Assembly (NCBI GenBank): GCA_902702965.1
Contig: CACRXP010000006.1
Coordinates: 2,195,423-2,259,422 of the forward strand
Direction of reading: 5' to 3'
Length of the DNA: 64,000 bases
Source: Spirometra erinaceieuropaei
Taxonomy: Eukaryota; Platyhelminthes; Cestoda; Diphyllobothriidea; Diphyllobothriidae
Shown here: positions 9,930 through 22,639 of the stretch, one piece after another
How positions within the stretch are numbered: the stretch's first letter is position 1
How the letters are laid out: each line of letters starts with the position of its first letter
Made by a program: the position numbers and the translations under genes
Notes under the pieces: model-generated
Seen by the model: only the letters and a program-made list of their open reading frames with translations
What the model was told of the DNA's origin: nothing
Databases searched by the model: none

Positions 9930-12870
9930 AGAGGACGGTGCTAATTGCTCGGGAACTGGCTCACAACGAAGTGCACACTGCCGCACTCAGCGGGACCGCT
10001 TCTCCGAACAAGGCCAACTGGAGGAGGAGGTGAGTGCTGGGTACACACTATTCTGAAGCTGCCGCCCAACAGCAGAGTGATGCGCACGTGATTAACACCA
10101 GGACTGATTTACGACAAAGATGGGGATATTAACATCCTGCTCAATAAAAAAGGCTAGCTAAACAGGGCCTAGGTTGACCGTCGGAGCGACGCAAACAAAT
10201 CGGCGTTCATCAGGTGTCTCCATCTTTTCCAAAAACAGCTGCGGCAAGTACAGGATGCCTGGATGGTTCTCAAGGCCACGAAGATCAGAGGGCAGGCGAA
10301 CTGCCATTATATAGGGGATTTCTTTGCACCAATCAAGACGGTATACGGTCTCGGGGCCAAAGGAACCGTCCCGCATCTCAGCCCTGACGGAACGGCAATT
10401 TTGTCGGGGAAATCACAAACTTCAGAAATGTTCGCAACCGTCCATCTACGATCTCCGGTGCCGCCATCGATCGGTTCCCCGAAGTAGAAACGAAGGACGG
10501 CCTGGGCCTCTCACGCCTCCTTTCAGCAACCATCTGAACCGTGCAACAACCCTCTAGCGGGAAAGCACCAGGATCCGACGCGACCCCAGTTCCTCAGGAT
10601 TTCAAGGATGCAGCAGTCGTCCATTTCTACAAGGGAAAATAGAACCGAAAACTCTGAAAACCACAGAGGAATCTCGCTGCTCAACATCAAGGTGAATACC
10701 CTCGCTCTCAGTGGGCATCTTGAACAGGGACGTTACCCGGGAAGTCAGTGCGGTTTCCGATGAAATTGCAGAATAGTCAACATGAGGTGCCAGGAAATGC
10801 GGATCGACCTCCACACCAATTTCTTGGACCTGACAAAAGCCTCCGACATGGGGAATTGCGAAGGAACATTGAAAATCATGCCGCGATTCTGCTCTTCTGA
10901 GCGGTTCATGCACACAACGCGTCCATTCAACTACGGTATGATGGCGCGCGTCACGGACAACCAGACAGTCCCAGAAGCATTCGCAGTGATCAACGGAGTG
11001 AACCTGGACTGCATATTCGCTCCCACCCTATTTAGCCGCATTTTTTCGCCGTGCTGATGGACGCATACCGCGATAAGCGTTCCAAGATCCGCATCGCCCA
11101 GAGGACCGACAGTCGTCTTCTCACTAACCGACGCATTCAAGTCCCTACGCATCTCGCCATGACTACTGTCCAAGATTTGCTCTACAAAGACGATTGCGCA
11201 CTCAGCAGCGCGACCGAAACAGACGTTCATCGAAACATGGACCTCTTCGCTTCCTGGCTGTGCCAACTCTGTCTGACCATAAGGACAGACAAAACGGTAA
11301 TCATTCATCAACCGCCGCCCACGGCTGCATACAATGTCCCTCGCACCCATGTCAATGGCACATAGCTGAAAACCGTGGACAACTTCACCTTCTTAAGCAG
11401 AATACTCTCCCCCAACATCAATTAGACAACAGAGTGGCACATCGGGTCTCCAAAGTCAGCCAGGCCTTCAGCCTGCGACAGAACTCCGTGTGGAATCACC
11501 ACGGCCTCCCTTGAACGCCAAACTGAAGATGCCTAAAGCGGTCATCTGGACGACGCTGCTGTGTGGTGCGGAAACCTGGATAATCTTTAGGAAGCAAGCG
11601 CGGAAACTCAATAACTTTCGCGTCAGTTGTCTGCGGCGGATACTAGTACTGGGGTGGTAGGGCAGGATTTTGGACACGGAGGTCCTGGAACGGGTCGGAA
11701 TCCTCAGCATCCACGGCATGCTGAGGCAACTGCAGCCACGATGGAACGGCCACCTCGGGAGAATGGACGATCAGCGACCAACAAAACAAATCTTCTATGG
11801 AAGTTTCACCACCGGTACTCGCTGACACGGAGGTCAAGAACGCCGTTACCAGGACACCTTGGAGTATTCCTCGAAGCAATCACAAACTAGCCCAGAGAAG
11901 GGCAGTGAAGATAAGAGCAGCAGTCTTTCAAGTTAACCGAATAACCCTTTTCAAAGCCAAAAGAGAAGCTAGCAAGTTCGGGGCGCCTCTGACCTACAGG
12001 ACCGGCATCCAACCCCACGCACCCTGTCCGCGCTTCTAACAAACATTCCGCGCACAGAACGACCTCGTTGGATATCTCCGGACTTTATACATAAACAGTC
12101 CGACAATGCAAAACTTTTTATTTCCCAACTTCAACTGCCCCGATCCCCCACACAGAGTCCACGAAGACGACAACCCGCACCACCGATGACCACAATCCCG
12201 CTGCCGTGCCGCCATCGATCACCGCCACCTCCATCTTCACTATCACAACCTCCATGGCGGCGACAACGACGAGCAGCGGCTCTTCTACTCCCGACGCCCC
12301 GTCAACCATCACCGTCACTATCACCACCCACAGAACCAACGATGTGGATTCGGTTTCAACCCGTCCGCATTGCGATCGCACGTTCATCTCACATGTCCGC
12401 CTTGTCGGCAGCTTGCGAATCCATTGGACTGCGACCTGCGCACCAGTGTCAGGAGCCCCCACATGCACTCGTCATATCAGCCCTCGCTGTCCTTACTGTC
12501 CACACACATTCGCTCGTCGCATCCGTCTACGCGATCACATGCGTGTCCGCAATATTGTTACAGCAAGCACACCTTACACATCCAAAACTGTCTAATCTCC
12601 AGTCCGATCAAGTCCTGAACGACCAGCGGGACCAGCAGCATCACAACGGCAGCCGACTTAGCATCACCCAACTTTTTCTGCTCACACTGCCACCACAAGT
12701 TCACTTCACGCATCAGCCTGATGAGCCACTGAAGAATCCATCACACAGAAATTGGTGGACCCGTGACTGGGGCACCGACATACACCAGACGTCATCTCCT
12801 CAACCGCCCGCATTGCCTTTACACATTCAGCCATCACCTGGGCCTATTCGGTCACATGTGCATTCGTGAA
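9930..12870 (+). pseudogene. RTE-type LINE copy 2, internally deleted and decayed
   Basis: It starts inside the endonuclease: 9972-10045 matches 15875-15947 of copy 1, including TTCTCCGAACAAGGCCAACTGG. Near 10085 it jumps to AACACCAGGACTG, which is 16787 in copy 1, so about 0.7 kb of endonuclease is missing. The RT region follows in broken frames (for example FFAPIKTVYGLGAKGTVP near 10320 and FLDLTKASDMGNCEG near 10820), then the C-terminal C2H2 finger region (12030-12870, for example CPYCPHTFARRIRLRDHMR). Many stops and frameshifts. It is older than copy 1. Direction and order of blocks are the same. Confidence 0.85.
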
Positions 12871-13159
12871 AACCTTCGGTAAATCACCACAGACTTGACC
12901 ATATCACAGCACACCCTCCCAACGGCACGTGTAATACACATGAACTTCTTTAACATCCCACACCACCAGCACCTCCCATTAAAGTGTGAAGTGTGCCCTT
13001 CAGGCCCTTTCTGCATGTGGCTTCTTTGTTACATGGGAGATCATGGCAGTCAACCCTCTTCTGTGTGAAATCCTGATGTGTGCGTGTGGGGGACCAGTTC
13101 CTAAGTGTGACACACGCAGGCGAGTTGTTTCCAGCTCTGTCAGCCTCCTTTTCCAAACT

Positions 13160-13670
13160 CAGCATTAGTTGTTTGTCTGGCTCGGACAGTGGGCTGGTGC
13201 CTGGGAGTGGGAAGAAAGAGTGGGGTCGACGGCTTCAGCGCATATTCCTCACTGAAGCGCATGGGACTATCACGGTACGTTAAAAGCCGTGGCTTGGAAG
13301 GCTGCAAACTGAGGGGATCACTCGGACCTCGCAGTCAACCCAGTGTGTATGTTTGATTGGCCGACTGGTGGGGGGGATCAAGAAGCAACACCTCCTCCTT
13401 AACGTGTTCTCCCACTCCGTGGGATTTGAGCCGGTGTGGTGGTATGCCTAAGTGCGGCTTTTCGACTTGCTTGGCCACGCGCGTCCTCTCACACCCCTCC
13501 GGTCTTCTTGACTCTATCATGACGCCGGGCCCAGGTGGAGGAGGAAGAGTAAGTGCGGTAGATGCAACGCAAGTCCGGTGCCATTGTAAACTAATTAAAA
13601 CTCAAGTCACCGTCCCTGATCATAGCTTGCTGTGGAGCCCCACTGGACATCATTAGAAAATGTCGTTAGA
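13160..13670 (+). repeat. Family A dispersed repeat, copy 1
   Basis: This shares blocks with 20230-20880 and four other sites: GTGGTGGTATGCCTAAGTGCGG, then CTTCTTGACTCTATCATGAC and GCCGGG, then GCGGTAGATGCAACGCAAGT, then CACCGTCCCTG. It lies about 300 bp past the end of RTE copy 2, as copy 20230 does relative to RTE copy 1. It may therefore be part of that LINE's 3' region or a SINE that shares it. Confidence 0.65.
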
Positions 13671-14689
13671 ACTATCGTAATTTTCCGTATTTGTTATCGT
13701 TTGGCAAAATGACACAAATGCAACTGTCTCGAGAAAGGAGAGGGAACTACTAACATTATCTGCCAATCGGCCACGGTACGTGGCAGATCTGCTGAAATGT
13801 TAACTGCAATCCTGAAATGCGTTTTTAGTTAGGAAGAATTACCGGAATGAGGTTGTAAGATTCCTTATCAGGCATTATAGTCCGATGATATTTCAGCCAC
13901 GCCAGGATTCCGGCATTCGAATGCCCTTCCTTTCAGTCACTCGTTAAAAAGTAGGCTTCATGAGACGTGTGAATTTTTCTTTTCACTTTCAATGCCCTCG
14001 CAAATCCAAATATATTTTATAGAATGCATGCACAAACATATTCTGTCGTGTACTCTTTTGGTGGAAAACGGCGTCTTTCTAACATTTTCTCCTCTAAAAA
14101 ACATTAATTTTTAGATTTGACATAGTTTTTGTAGATTCTCGGATAATCATGGGCCTAACCGACTGATGAACTTGTGTTTGGGGGTTTATCAATGACAAGC
14201 TATACTCTTTCTGCTTAAAACAACCAAAAATTTCAGAATTATCGACAGATATCACACTGAACTCATAAAATTCTGCAACGGCTATGCATCATGCAGTATA
14301 TTTCATAGGGGACGTTAATAACTGTACGTGTGCGATTTTGTTTGAACGAACCGTTCAGAGTCTTAAAAAATTTCAAATTTACACAGGTGAGTTTCGACAA
14401 TAAGCACACTGTCTTTGGGTAGAAAATTCGAAGAAAGCGTGATTTAATATGAGGTGACCACAGGTAAGGATATTTATATATCAGTGGAAAAACATCATAC
14501 TATTCATGAAGTAGTCTTTAGCGAGCGTGACTTCTCCAGCCTTTCAGAAAGACGCTATCTTCGAAGTCGCCATCCTGTCAAGAGTGAAAGCTCTTGAGAG
14601 TACGCTGCATTTTGGCAGTTCTACCTCCGATTCCGACGACTTCCACCGCGTGCCCCATGGCCAGCTCGGCGCAAGGACAATGACTTACT
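13671..14689. other. AT-rich spacer, no recognised feature
   Basis: About 1 kb with markedly lower GC than both neighbours. No long frame, no B box and no repeat-family match noticed. Confidence 0.45.
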
Positions 14690-14905
14690 GGCGAAGTATT
14701 CTATGGCGACAACGAACTTGCGCGCATCTACCGCACTCCATCTTCCCCCACACACCGGGGTCCGGCGTCGTGATAAAGTCAATAAGACCAGAGGCGGGAT
14801 TAGCGCGGTAGCTAAACCACCCATTTACGTGGCTGCAAGTAGCCTGACAGCACACCACGGACCGGGTTTTCACACGCATGTGAGAGGGCGGATCAAATCC
14901 CAAGT
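14690..14905 (-). repeat. Family A dispersed repeat, copy 2
   Basis: The reverse complement gives CTTATTGACTTTATCACGAC with GCCGG, and TGCGGTAGATGCGCGCAAGT, matching the family A order. It is close upstream of RTE copy 1, in opposite direction. Confidence 0.55.
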
Positions 14906-15029
14906 GATTGGGAGTACCATGGAGGCCACAATAAGAAGGAGCGATTGCGGCCCGACTTTCAGTCTTGAGAGGAGGATTGAGTTATCCCCTCATTTGACAG
15001 CCGGGGTATAGGGGTGTCAGCGGTGGGTT

Positions 15030-15753
15030 CACGTAATGGTTGTGGTGGTAGCTCACTTGCTTGCAGGTGAGACTGCGCCTAGCGTCCACTTGCTGGCACT
15101 CAACTCTCACCTGTGGCTCCACGTAGCTGGATTCTGCTCAGCAGCCACACCCCGGGCAACCGTCTCGACCGGCGGGCTAAACCAGGTGAGGGGGCCCTGT
15201 GCGCTGTGCCGTGTGCACAGGGTTTGCGGATTCCGCTGGATGGAAGGTCGGATAGAACCTTGCGTCGGCACCGTCGTGACGTGGTTCGTCTCTGCACGCC
15301 GCTGGACAACCGGTGACGGGATGGATCTCCACATCGACATCGCCTTGACGAGCCCACCTACGCCGTCGGAGACCGCGGCTTACGGCGAATTCGAGTCGCT
15401 CTCCACTACAACCCGAAGTCGTGGCCCCATAGTGGAGTTCGGCCGTGCCACAACGGCACATGGCAGCCCTATTCAGGGATGGCACTGCCAGCCCCCACGA
15501 GGGGAAGGGCCTAGAAAAGGTGGCCTAAACATTGCTGGGTACCACGCCGTCTCCAGGCTAGCCAGGGCCGCAGACGTCTTATCATGGTCGAAACAATCAA
15601 AATCGAAACGACAACAATACCAATAACAACAACAACCATATTCATTCTCCTCATCCTACCTCTCCTACCTCTTCCTCTGCCTATTCTTCTCCTTCGTCAC
15701 CTTCTTCTCCATCTCCTTCCCGTCGCCCCACTCGTTGTCACCAGACTGGCAGG
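15030..15753 (+). other. Probable 5' leader of RTE copy 1
   Basis: GC-rich sequence leading into the LINE frame. The last 100 bases (about 15640-15735) are a C/T-rich tract. An ATG at 15584 opens a 56-codon low-complexity frame (Thr, then Leu/Pro runs) that ends on a TGA overlapping the first bases of the main frame. I take that frame to be fortuitous. The true 5' end of the element is not visible. Confidence 0.4.
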
Positions 15754-18700
15754 GTGAGCCCGCTCACTCTGGCAGCCTGGAATGTTCGCTCCCTTTTAGA
15801 CAATCCGAGGAGCAATCGACCGGAACGGAGGACAGCGCTAGTGGCACGAGAACTGGCGCGCTACAAGGTGGATATCGCCGCACTCAGCGAGACCCGATTC
15901 TCCGAACAAGGCCAACTGGAGGAGGTGGGTGCCGGCTACACCTTCTTCTGGAGCGGTCGACCCAGGGCAGAGCGACGGGACGCGGTTGTCGCCTTCGCCA
16001 TTCGGAACGACATCGTGGGACGACTGCCCTGTTTGCCGCAGGGCATCAACGATCGCCTGATGAGCCTTCGTCTGCCTCTCTGGGGAGGCAAATTCGCCAC
16101 CATCATCAGCGCCTACGCTCCGACGATGACCAACCCCGACGCCGTCAGAGACAAATTCTACGAGGACCTGCACGCCCTCTTGGCGACTGTGTCGAAGGCG
16201 GACAAGTTGATTGTCCTTGGTGACTTCAACGCCCGCGTTGGCACAGACCATACTGTCTGGAGAGGAGTGCTGGGTCCCCACGGTCTCCGCGGCTCAAACG
16301 ACAATGGTCTGCTGCATCTCCGCACCTGCGCAGAACACCGCCTCATCCTGACGAACACCTTCTTCTGTCTGACAGAGCGAGAGAAGGCCACCTGGAGGCA
16401 TCCTCGGTCGCGCCAGTGGCACCTGCTGGACTATGTCCTCGTCCGGAGGCGAGATCAGCAGGACGTGCTGGTGACGAAGGCGATCGCGGGTGCTGACGGG
16501 TGGACGGACCATCGCCTCGTCATCTCGAAGATGCGTATTCGCCTACAGCCTCGCAGGAGACCACAAGGTAAGCGACCCCCAGGTAAGCTGAATGTTGCTT
16601 TGTTGTCTTTGCCCGCTCACCATCTTCATTTCAGCAGTGAGCTAGCTCAACGGCTAGACAACCTTCCTATCGCTGCCGCTGACGACGCCGCCGCTGCCGG
16701 GAACGCCTCCGTGGAGAACCGCTGGTGTCAACTGCGAGACACGGTCCAGTCGACGGCGTTCGCCGTCCTCGGTCGCGCTCCCCGCCAACACCAGGACTGG
16801 TTCGACGGCAACGACGCCGCCATCAGAAATCTGCTAGCTGAGAAGAACCGCCTACACAAAGCCTACGTAGATCACCCCACTGATACCACCAAAGCTGCCT
16901 TCTACCGCAGTCGCCGCCACCTCCAGCAGCGACTGCGCGAGATGCAGGACGCCTGGACTGCTCGCAAAGCTGAGGAGATCCAAGGCTACGCGGACCACAA
17001 CGAATGGAAGAACTTCTTCTCTGCGATCAAAGCTGTCTACGGTCCGCCAACGAAGGGTACCGCTCTTCTCCTCAGCGCCGACGGCAACACTCTCCTGACT
17101 GAGAAGACGCAAATTCTACAGCGATGGGCCGAGCATTTTCGAGGCGTCCTCAACCGCCCCTCCGACATCTCCGACGCCGCCATCGAGCGTTTGCCGCAAG
17201 TGGAGACCAACGTGGACCTCGACCTCCCGCCATCTCTCCAGGAGACCATCAGGGCCGTGCAGCAGCTCTCCAGCGGGAAAGCACCCGGATCGGACGCAAT
17301 CCCTGCTGAGGTCTACAAGCACGGAGGTCCCCAACTGATGGATCACCTGACTGCGCTCTTCCAAGAGATGTGGCGTCAAGGTGAAGTCCCGCAAGATTTC
17401 AAAGACGCAACCATCGTGCATCTCTACAAGTGAAAAGGGAATCGTCAAGTCTGCGACAATCACCGCGGCATCTCCCTGCTGAACATCCTCGGGAAGACCT
17501 TCATACGAATCCTCCTCAACCGCCTCAATAACCATCTGGAACAGGGCCTTCTGCCGGAAAGCCAATGCGGCTTTCGTCGTCATCGTGGGACCACGGATAT
17601 GATCTTCGCCGCCCGTCAACTTCAGGAGAAGTGTCAGGAGATGCGGACCCACCTGTACTCTACCTTCGTGGACCTGACGAAAGCCTTCGACACGGTGAAT
17701 CGTGAAGGATTGTGGAAGATCATGCAGAAATTCGGCTGTCCTAAGCGATTCACTCAGATGGTGCGTCAGCTGCACGACGGTATGATGGCGCGAGTCACGG
17801 ACAACGGAGCTGTCTCAGAGGCATTCGCAGTGACCAATGGAGTGAAGCAGGGCTGCGTACTGGCGCCTACCCTCTTAAGTCTAATGTTCTCTGCCATGCT
17901 GGTGGACGCCTACCGCGACGAACGCCCTGGAATCCGCATCGCCTACAGAACGGTCGGTCATCTCCTGAATCAACGGCGCATGAACTTCCAATCGCGCGTA
18001 TCCACAACCACCGTTCACGAACTCCTCTTCGCCGACGACTGCGCCCTGAACACCACCTCAGAAGAGTAGATGCAACGGAGCATGGACCTGTTCTCCGCCG
18101 CCTGCGAGAACTTCGGTCTGGTCATTAACACGCAGAAGACGGTGGTGATGCACCAACCGCCACCCAACTCAGACACAGCCCCCAACGCGCCGCCGCAAAT
18201 CAGCGTGAACGGAACCCAACTGCAGGTGGTGGAGAACTTCCCGTACCTGGGCAGTACTCTCTCCCGCAACACCAAGATCGACGACGAAGTCGCCAACAGG
18301 ATCTCGAAAGCCAGTCAAGCCTTCGGTCGCCTCCAAAGCACAGTTTGGAATCGCCACGGTCTTCAGCTGAGCACGAAGCTGAAGATGTACAAGGCCGTCA
18401 TCCTGCCGACGTTACTGTATGGAGCGGAGACTTGGACGGTGTACGCAAAGCAGGCGCGTCGTCTGAACCACTTCCACCTCAGTTGTCTTCGTCGCATCCT
18501 GAGGCTAAATTGGCAGGATCGAATCCCCGACAGTGATATGCTGGAACGGACGGAAATCCTCAGCATCTACGCCATACTGAGACAAATGCAGCTGCGCTGG
18601 AGCGGCCACCTGGTGCGCATGGACGACGAGCGACTACCCAAACGACCCTTCTACGGAGACGTCGCGACGGGTTCTCGTCGTCAAGGAGGCCAAATTCGCC

Positions 18701-19067
18701 GTTAAAAGGATACCCTGAAGCGCCCGGAAATCAACCCGACCAACTAAGAAGAGCTCGCACTCGATCGACCGACCTGGAGGAGGACAGTGAAGACAGGCGC
18801 TGCGATCTACGAAGCCAAACGCATCGCTGCCGCCAAAGCGAAACATGAAGCCCGCAAATCACAACTTCGCCCAGTAAGCAACGCCGCCGCACAACCGCTT
18901 CCAACGTGTCCTCGATGTCAACGGACATTCCGGGCTCGAATCGGACTTGTTGGACATCTTCGGATTAACTGTGCCTCTCGAACGGCACCAACCATCGTCC
19001 CCCCGCCTGCCTCTTCCTCCTCCTCTCCGCCGCCAACCAACCCTGACAATTCTTCTGACCCACCACT

Positions 19068-19102
<35 letters not shown>

Positions 19103-19758
19103 CCTCCTCCTCCTCGCCCACTGCTCCAACGACGGCCGGTCAGGCGACTGTCCCACGCACAGCAACCGACACTACCACCACCTCCCCCGACTCCAGGGAT
19201 GAGGATCAGGACTACACCTGCCCTCACTGCGACCGTACCTTCACCTCACACATCGGCCTGGTCGGTCACTTGCGAATCCATCGCAGAAAGCCTGGCGAAC
19301 CAGTTCGTGAAGCACCAACCTTTACCCACCGCACTCGCCTCCACTGCCCATAGTGTCCTCGCACCTTCAGGCATCGCATGGGCCTTTTCGGCCACATGCG
19401 CATCCACGAGAGCGGCCTTGACCGCGCTCCCGACACACCCACCACATCCAACACATCCACCGTGCACACCCCCACCCTCGTTCCATCCGTCCGCGCCACC
19501 ACCACCACCACCACCGCCTCCTCTGTAGCTGACACTGACACCGCCGACTTCTCATGCCCACACTGTCCACACACATTCACTTCACGCATCGGCCTGGTCG
19601 GTCACTTGCGAATACATCGCACAGAGACTGGCGAACCAGTGCCTGGAGCACCAACCTACACCCACCGCACTCGCCTCCACTGCCCACACTGTCCTCGTAC
19701 TTTCAGGCATCGCATGGGCCTATTCGGCCACATGCGCATCCACGACGACCTGCGGTAG
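15754..19758 (+). pseudogene. RTE-type LINE copy 1: endonuclease, reverse transcriptase, C2H2 fingers
   Basis: One frame of 1334 codons runs from 15754 (a GTG; no ATG was found that clearly decides the start) to TAG at 19756. Order: an AP-like endonuclease (LAAWNVRSL near 15772; [11 protein letters not shown] near 16210; [10 protein letters not shown] near 16501); a reverse transcriptase ([14 protein letters not shown] near 17290, FVDLTKAFDTVNREG, GVKQGCVLAPTL, FADD at 18028-18039); then a C-terminal array of five C2H2-type fingers from 18907. Five premature stops interrupt it: 17431, 18067, 18703, 18745 and 19351. No frameshift occurs over 4 kb. This type is often annotated in tapeworm genomes as a host endonuclease-reverse transcriptase gene. 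The endonuclease and RT style fits the RTE clade, though the exact clade was not tested. Confidence 0.93.
18907..19743 (+). repeat. C2H2 finger array with 336-bp tandem duplication
   Basis: Finger 1 starts at 18907 (CPRCQRTFRARIGLVGHLR, ends in cysteine instead of the last histidine). Finger 2 is at 19219, finger 3 at 19345, finger 4 at 19555 and finger 5 at 19681. Fingers 2 and 4, and 3 and 5, are each 336 bp (112 codons) apart and nearly identical, so a two-finger unit was duplicated in frame. The linker before finger 2 is serine-rich (TCA/TCC repeats near 19070-19110). Finger 3 has a stop (19351) at a position between its two cysteines. Confidence 0.85.
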
Positions 19759-20021
19759 ACAACCGCCGGCCACACCACACATTCACTCACTCCCTACCTC
19801 CTCCTCCACCACCACCATCACCCCACCAGAAATCAACACTCACACACCTCATGCACCCAACTGCCATCTCCCACGAAAGTGGGAAGTCCGCATCTCGACT
19901 CGGTCCCCATGAGGCTTCGGCTGCACGGGTGACTTGAATCCGAGACTATCCGACACGTCAAGCGTCGTGGATAGGAAGGTTGCTGATTGACGCCCGCTCA
20001 CGGCTCACGCAGTTCGTCGCG

Positions 20022-20022
<1 letters not shown>

Positions 20023-20055
<33 letters not shown>
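20023..20055 (+). repeat. (TG)n microsatellite
   Basis: About 16 uninterrupted TG units between the RTE 3' region and family A copy 3. Confidence 0.98.
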
Positions 20056-20057
<2 letters not shown>

Positions 20058-20099
20058 TGTGTGGAGTGGCGGACTGGTGGGCTGAGAACGGGCTGAAAC

Positions 20100-20880
20100 A
20101 GCACCTTCCACGGCACTCTCACGCAAGTGAGAGACACGCCGTTCAACCCCCGTTGTGGGAACTCCTGGTGTTGTGTGTATGGGGGGCCAGGTCGTGCCGT
20201 GGCGAGCGGAGTCATGGTCAGTCGACCATGACAGCCACCGCGCCCATTCCTCACTTCAGTCTGCTGACCGGCTCGGACGGCGGCTGGGGTATGGGAGTGG
20301 GAAGGGAGAGTGAGGTCGACGACTCAGCGCACTTTCTCCTCACTATAAACAATCTGACGCGCTTGAAGCTATCGCGGTGCGCTAAAAGCCGTGGCTTGGA
20401 AGGTTGCCAACTGACGGGGTATCTTGGACCTCCTCCTTGACCGGAGGCGGTCTGAGAGTCAGGCTGCAATGGCTCCTTTTTAATGTGGCCTTTATGGCAC
20501 TCCCATCACAGTGTGGGATCCGAGCCAGGCGTTGGCGACACGCCCAGGTGCGGCTTCGGCCGTGCCAGCCTCCAAATCTCTCTTGTGTTGGTTGAAATCC
20601 TGGTTATTTGTTGTGTGGACCAGGGGGGTGTGGTGGAACGCCAAGGTGAGGATCCGTCCGAGCCATCCACCTGCGGTCTCTCTCGTCTCCGGTCTTCTTG
20701 ACTCTGTCTTGACACCGGGCTCGGGCGAGTGAGGAGGAGAGAGTGTAGGTAGATGCTACGCAAGTCTACCGGCACTATAAACCCCTGCGTAAGTCACCGT
20801 CCCTGCTCCCATTGCTGCTGCAACTGTGGGGCACACGGTGGACATCATCGAAACCGATGGTCGAACTGTCATTTGACAGT
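20100..20880 (+). repeat. Family A dispersed repeat, copy 3 (longest)
   Basis: It contains the common blocks of copy 1 (GGGAGTGGGAAG, GAGGTCGACG, AAAGCCGTGGCTTGGAAGG, then CTTCTTGACTCTGTCTTGAC and AAGTCACCGTCCCTGC). The longer match to 13160-13670 shows that the family is at least 500 bp. It lies just downstream of RTE copy 1. Confidence 0.65.
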
Positions 20881-21369
20881 CTTCAAAATCATGGCTTTTA
20901 GCTCACCGCGATTGCTTCAAAGTCAATTAGGTTGTTTATGACGAAGAATATGCGTCAAATACGGCGGGTACGGAGTTTTTAGAGTCCACCTAAGCCTCCG
21001 TTCCTTCTCCTAGCTTTCAGCCCGACTTCCGAACTGGTCAGTCATCTGATGTGGGGATTGGGCGCAAGTAGATGACAGAGCTAAACAGCACGTCTGTGTG
21101 TACCGTCCTAAGCCTGGTCCCTGCAAAACACAGAAGGGGTTATCGGTTCCAATATTAAATGCGTGCGGATGCCATGGAGACCACACAGAGAAGAAACCGA
21201 AGTAGGCGCTTTCCACTTGCGCAAAAGTTAACTATCCCGTTCCTGTGGTTGGAGATGTTTGATGGGTTTGTTTGTGATGTCTGGGCTTGTGCGAAATACT
21301 TGGTGATGGAGTTTGGTCTGCGGCGACTTAACACTGACTTGTCTAGTGTGGTTGAGTAGGTCCGCGCGG

Positions 21370-22415
21370 TTGCCGAGTATGCGTAATCAGTGCGGACAGT
21401 TGAGGCGAGGGCTGCTGGTATATGCTAGTGTTTCTGACATTGGCTCGTCAGTCTCTGTGTGATGGATTTGCAAATGACCGACTAGACGAATACGTGACGT
21501 AAATGTACGATCGCAATGAGGACAGGTTAAGGTCGAGTCCATATTGTTGGTTGTGGGTACGGTGATGGTGAGGGTGGCGCTTGAAAGGGACTAGGGAGTG
21601 GGAGCATCGGAAGTGGCGGCGATGGGGTATGTGACAATGATCGACAACAACGGAGCACCAGGCGTGCGATCACCATGTGAGTAGTCCCTGCCGTGATCGC
21701 CATGGGAGTCAGTGAAGGAGGTGATAACGAATGCGTCTGCGAAGACAGAAGGTTGTTTTCTGATGTCGTTATTTCACTAAGTCCGAAATGTCCGACGATG
21801 CTTATCCATACTCGGAATGATACTTTACAGCGTGCTCACGTTAGAAGTTTTGGAGATTTGGGGTTAAAGGTCCGCCATGCCTACGACTTTGGAGTCGCTA
21901 TTTGTGTTTCGTTAGCGGTGATGTGGTTGATTTCGTAGATTTCTGATTCAGTCTACACTGATTTTCTACGGATTGGTCGGTCCTGGGTTAGGCCCTTCCA
22001 GATCTCCGGGTTGATTTGCAGTTGCTTGAAAGGGGTTTTCGAGGCGTCCAAGTGGAGTCTGTTTTGTCCGTCTTGTCTACGACTACGTTGCCGAGAATAG
22101 GCGCTAAGGCCTACACTCGTCATCCATAATCGAGAGGTGACATCTCCAGCTCAGTTGAAGTTGCCTAAGCATGACGTGGATGCTGGGGACTTCAGTTTTC
22201 ACGAGGATCCTGTCCCGGATCCTGTCTAGTCACCTCATCATTGCTAGTCTCCGCAGCCAACTGAGGTGGAATTGATTAAGTTTCCGCACTTATTTCTCGT
22301 AGATTGTCCAGACCTCCGCTCCGCGCGATAGCGTTGTCAAGATGAATTTATTGTACATTTAATTTTGTGTTGAGATGGAGGCTGTGGAGATTCGAGACTG
22401 GGCTATGTAGCTGAC
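21370..22415 (-). pseudogene. RTE-type LINE copy 4, 5'-truncated C-terminal part
   Basis: On the minus strand, broken frames follow the C-terminal half of copy 1: a stretch resembling [20 protein letters not shown] near 22340, then LRQLQLSWRCHLSIMDDE near 22160, then a finger CPHCDRTFTSRIRLVGHLQ near 21510. Stops and frameshifts are frequent. The 5' part is missing, the usual outcome of incomplete LINE reverse transcription. Confidence 0.75.
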
Positions 22416-22639
22416 CATAAACCTGGCCGGCTTAAAAGATCCGATACATAACTTCATCACCGATTATTGTGCTCCGTGAGGATTTTCCGCCTAATAGGTG
22501 AATTTGTCCAACATGGCAGATACCTTTCCTCCGAACACTGCGGGAATGGCCAAAAAAGTATCATGCCGCAAAATGAGGCTTTAAGCACTCTGGTCCACTC
22601 TCTATTGACTGAAATGTTTTTGAACCCTTAGCATTGTGT

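Noticed and set aside
15584..15753. 56-codon ATG frame just before the RTE frame
   Set aside because: Low-complexity Thr and Leu/Pro runs from a C/T-rich leader; no sign of a conserved upstream ORF.
18918..19165. Minus-strand frames with long Asp or Met runs
   Set aside because: Shadow of the TCA/TCC repeat that encodes a serine-rich linker of the LINE on the plus strand.
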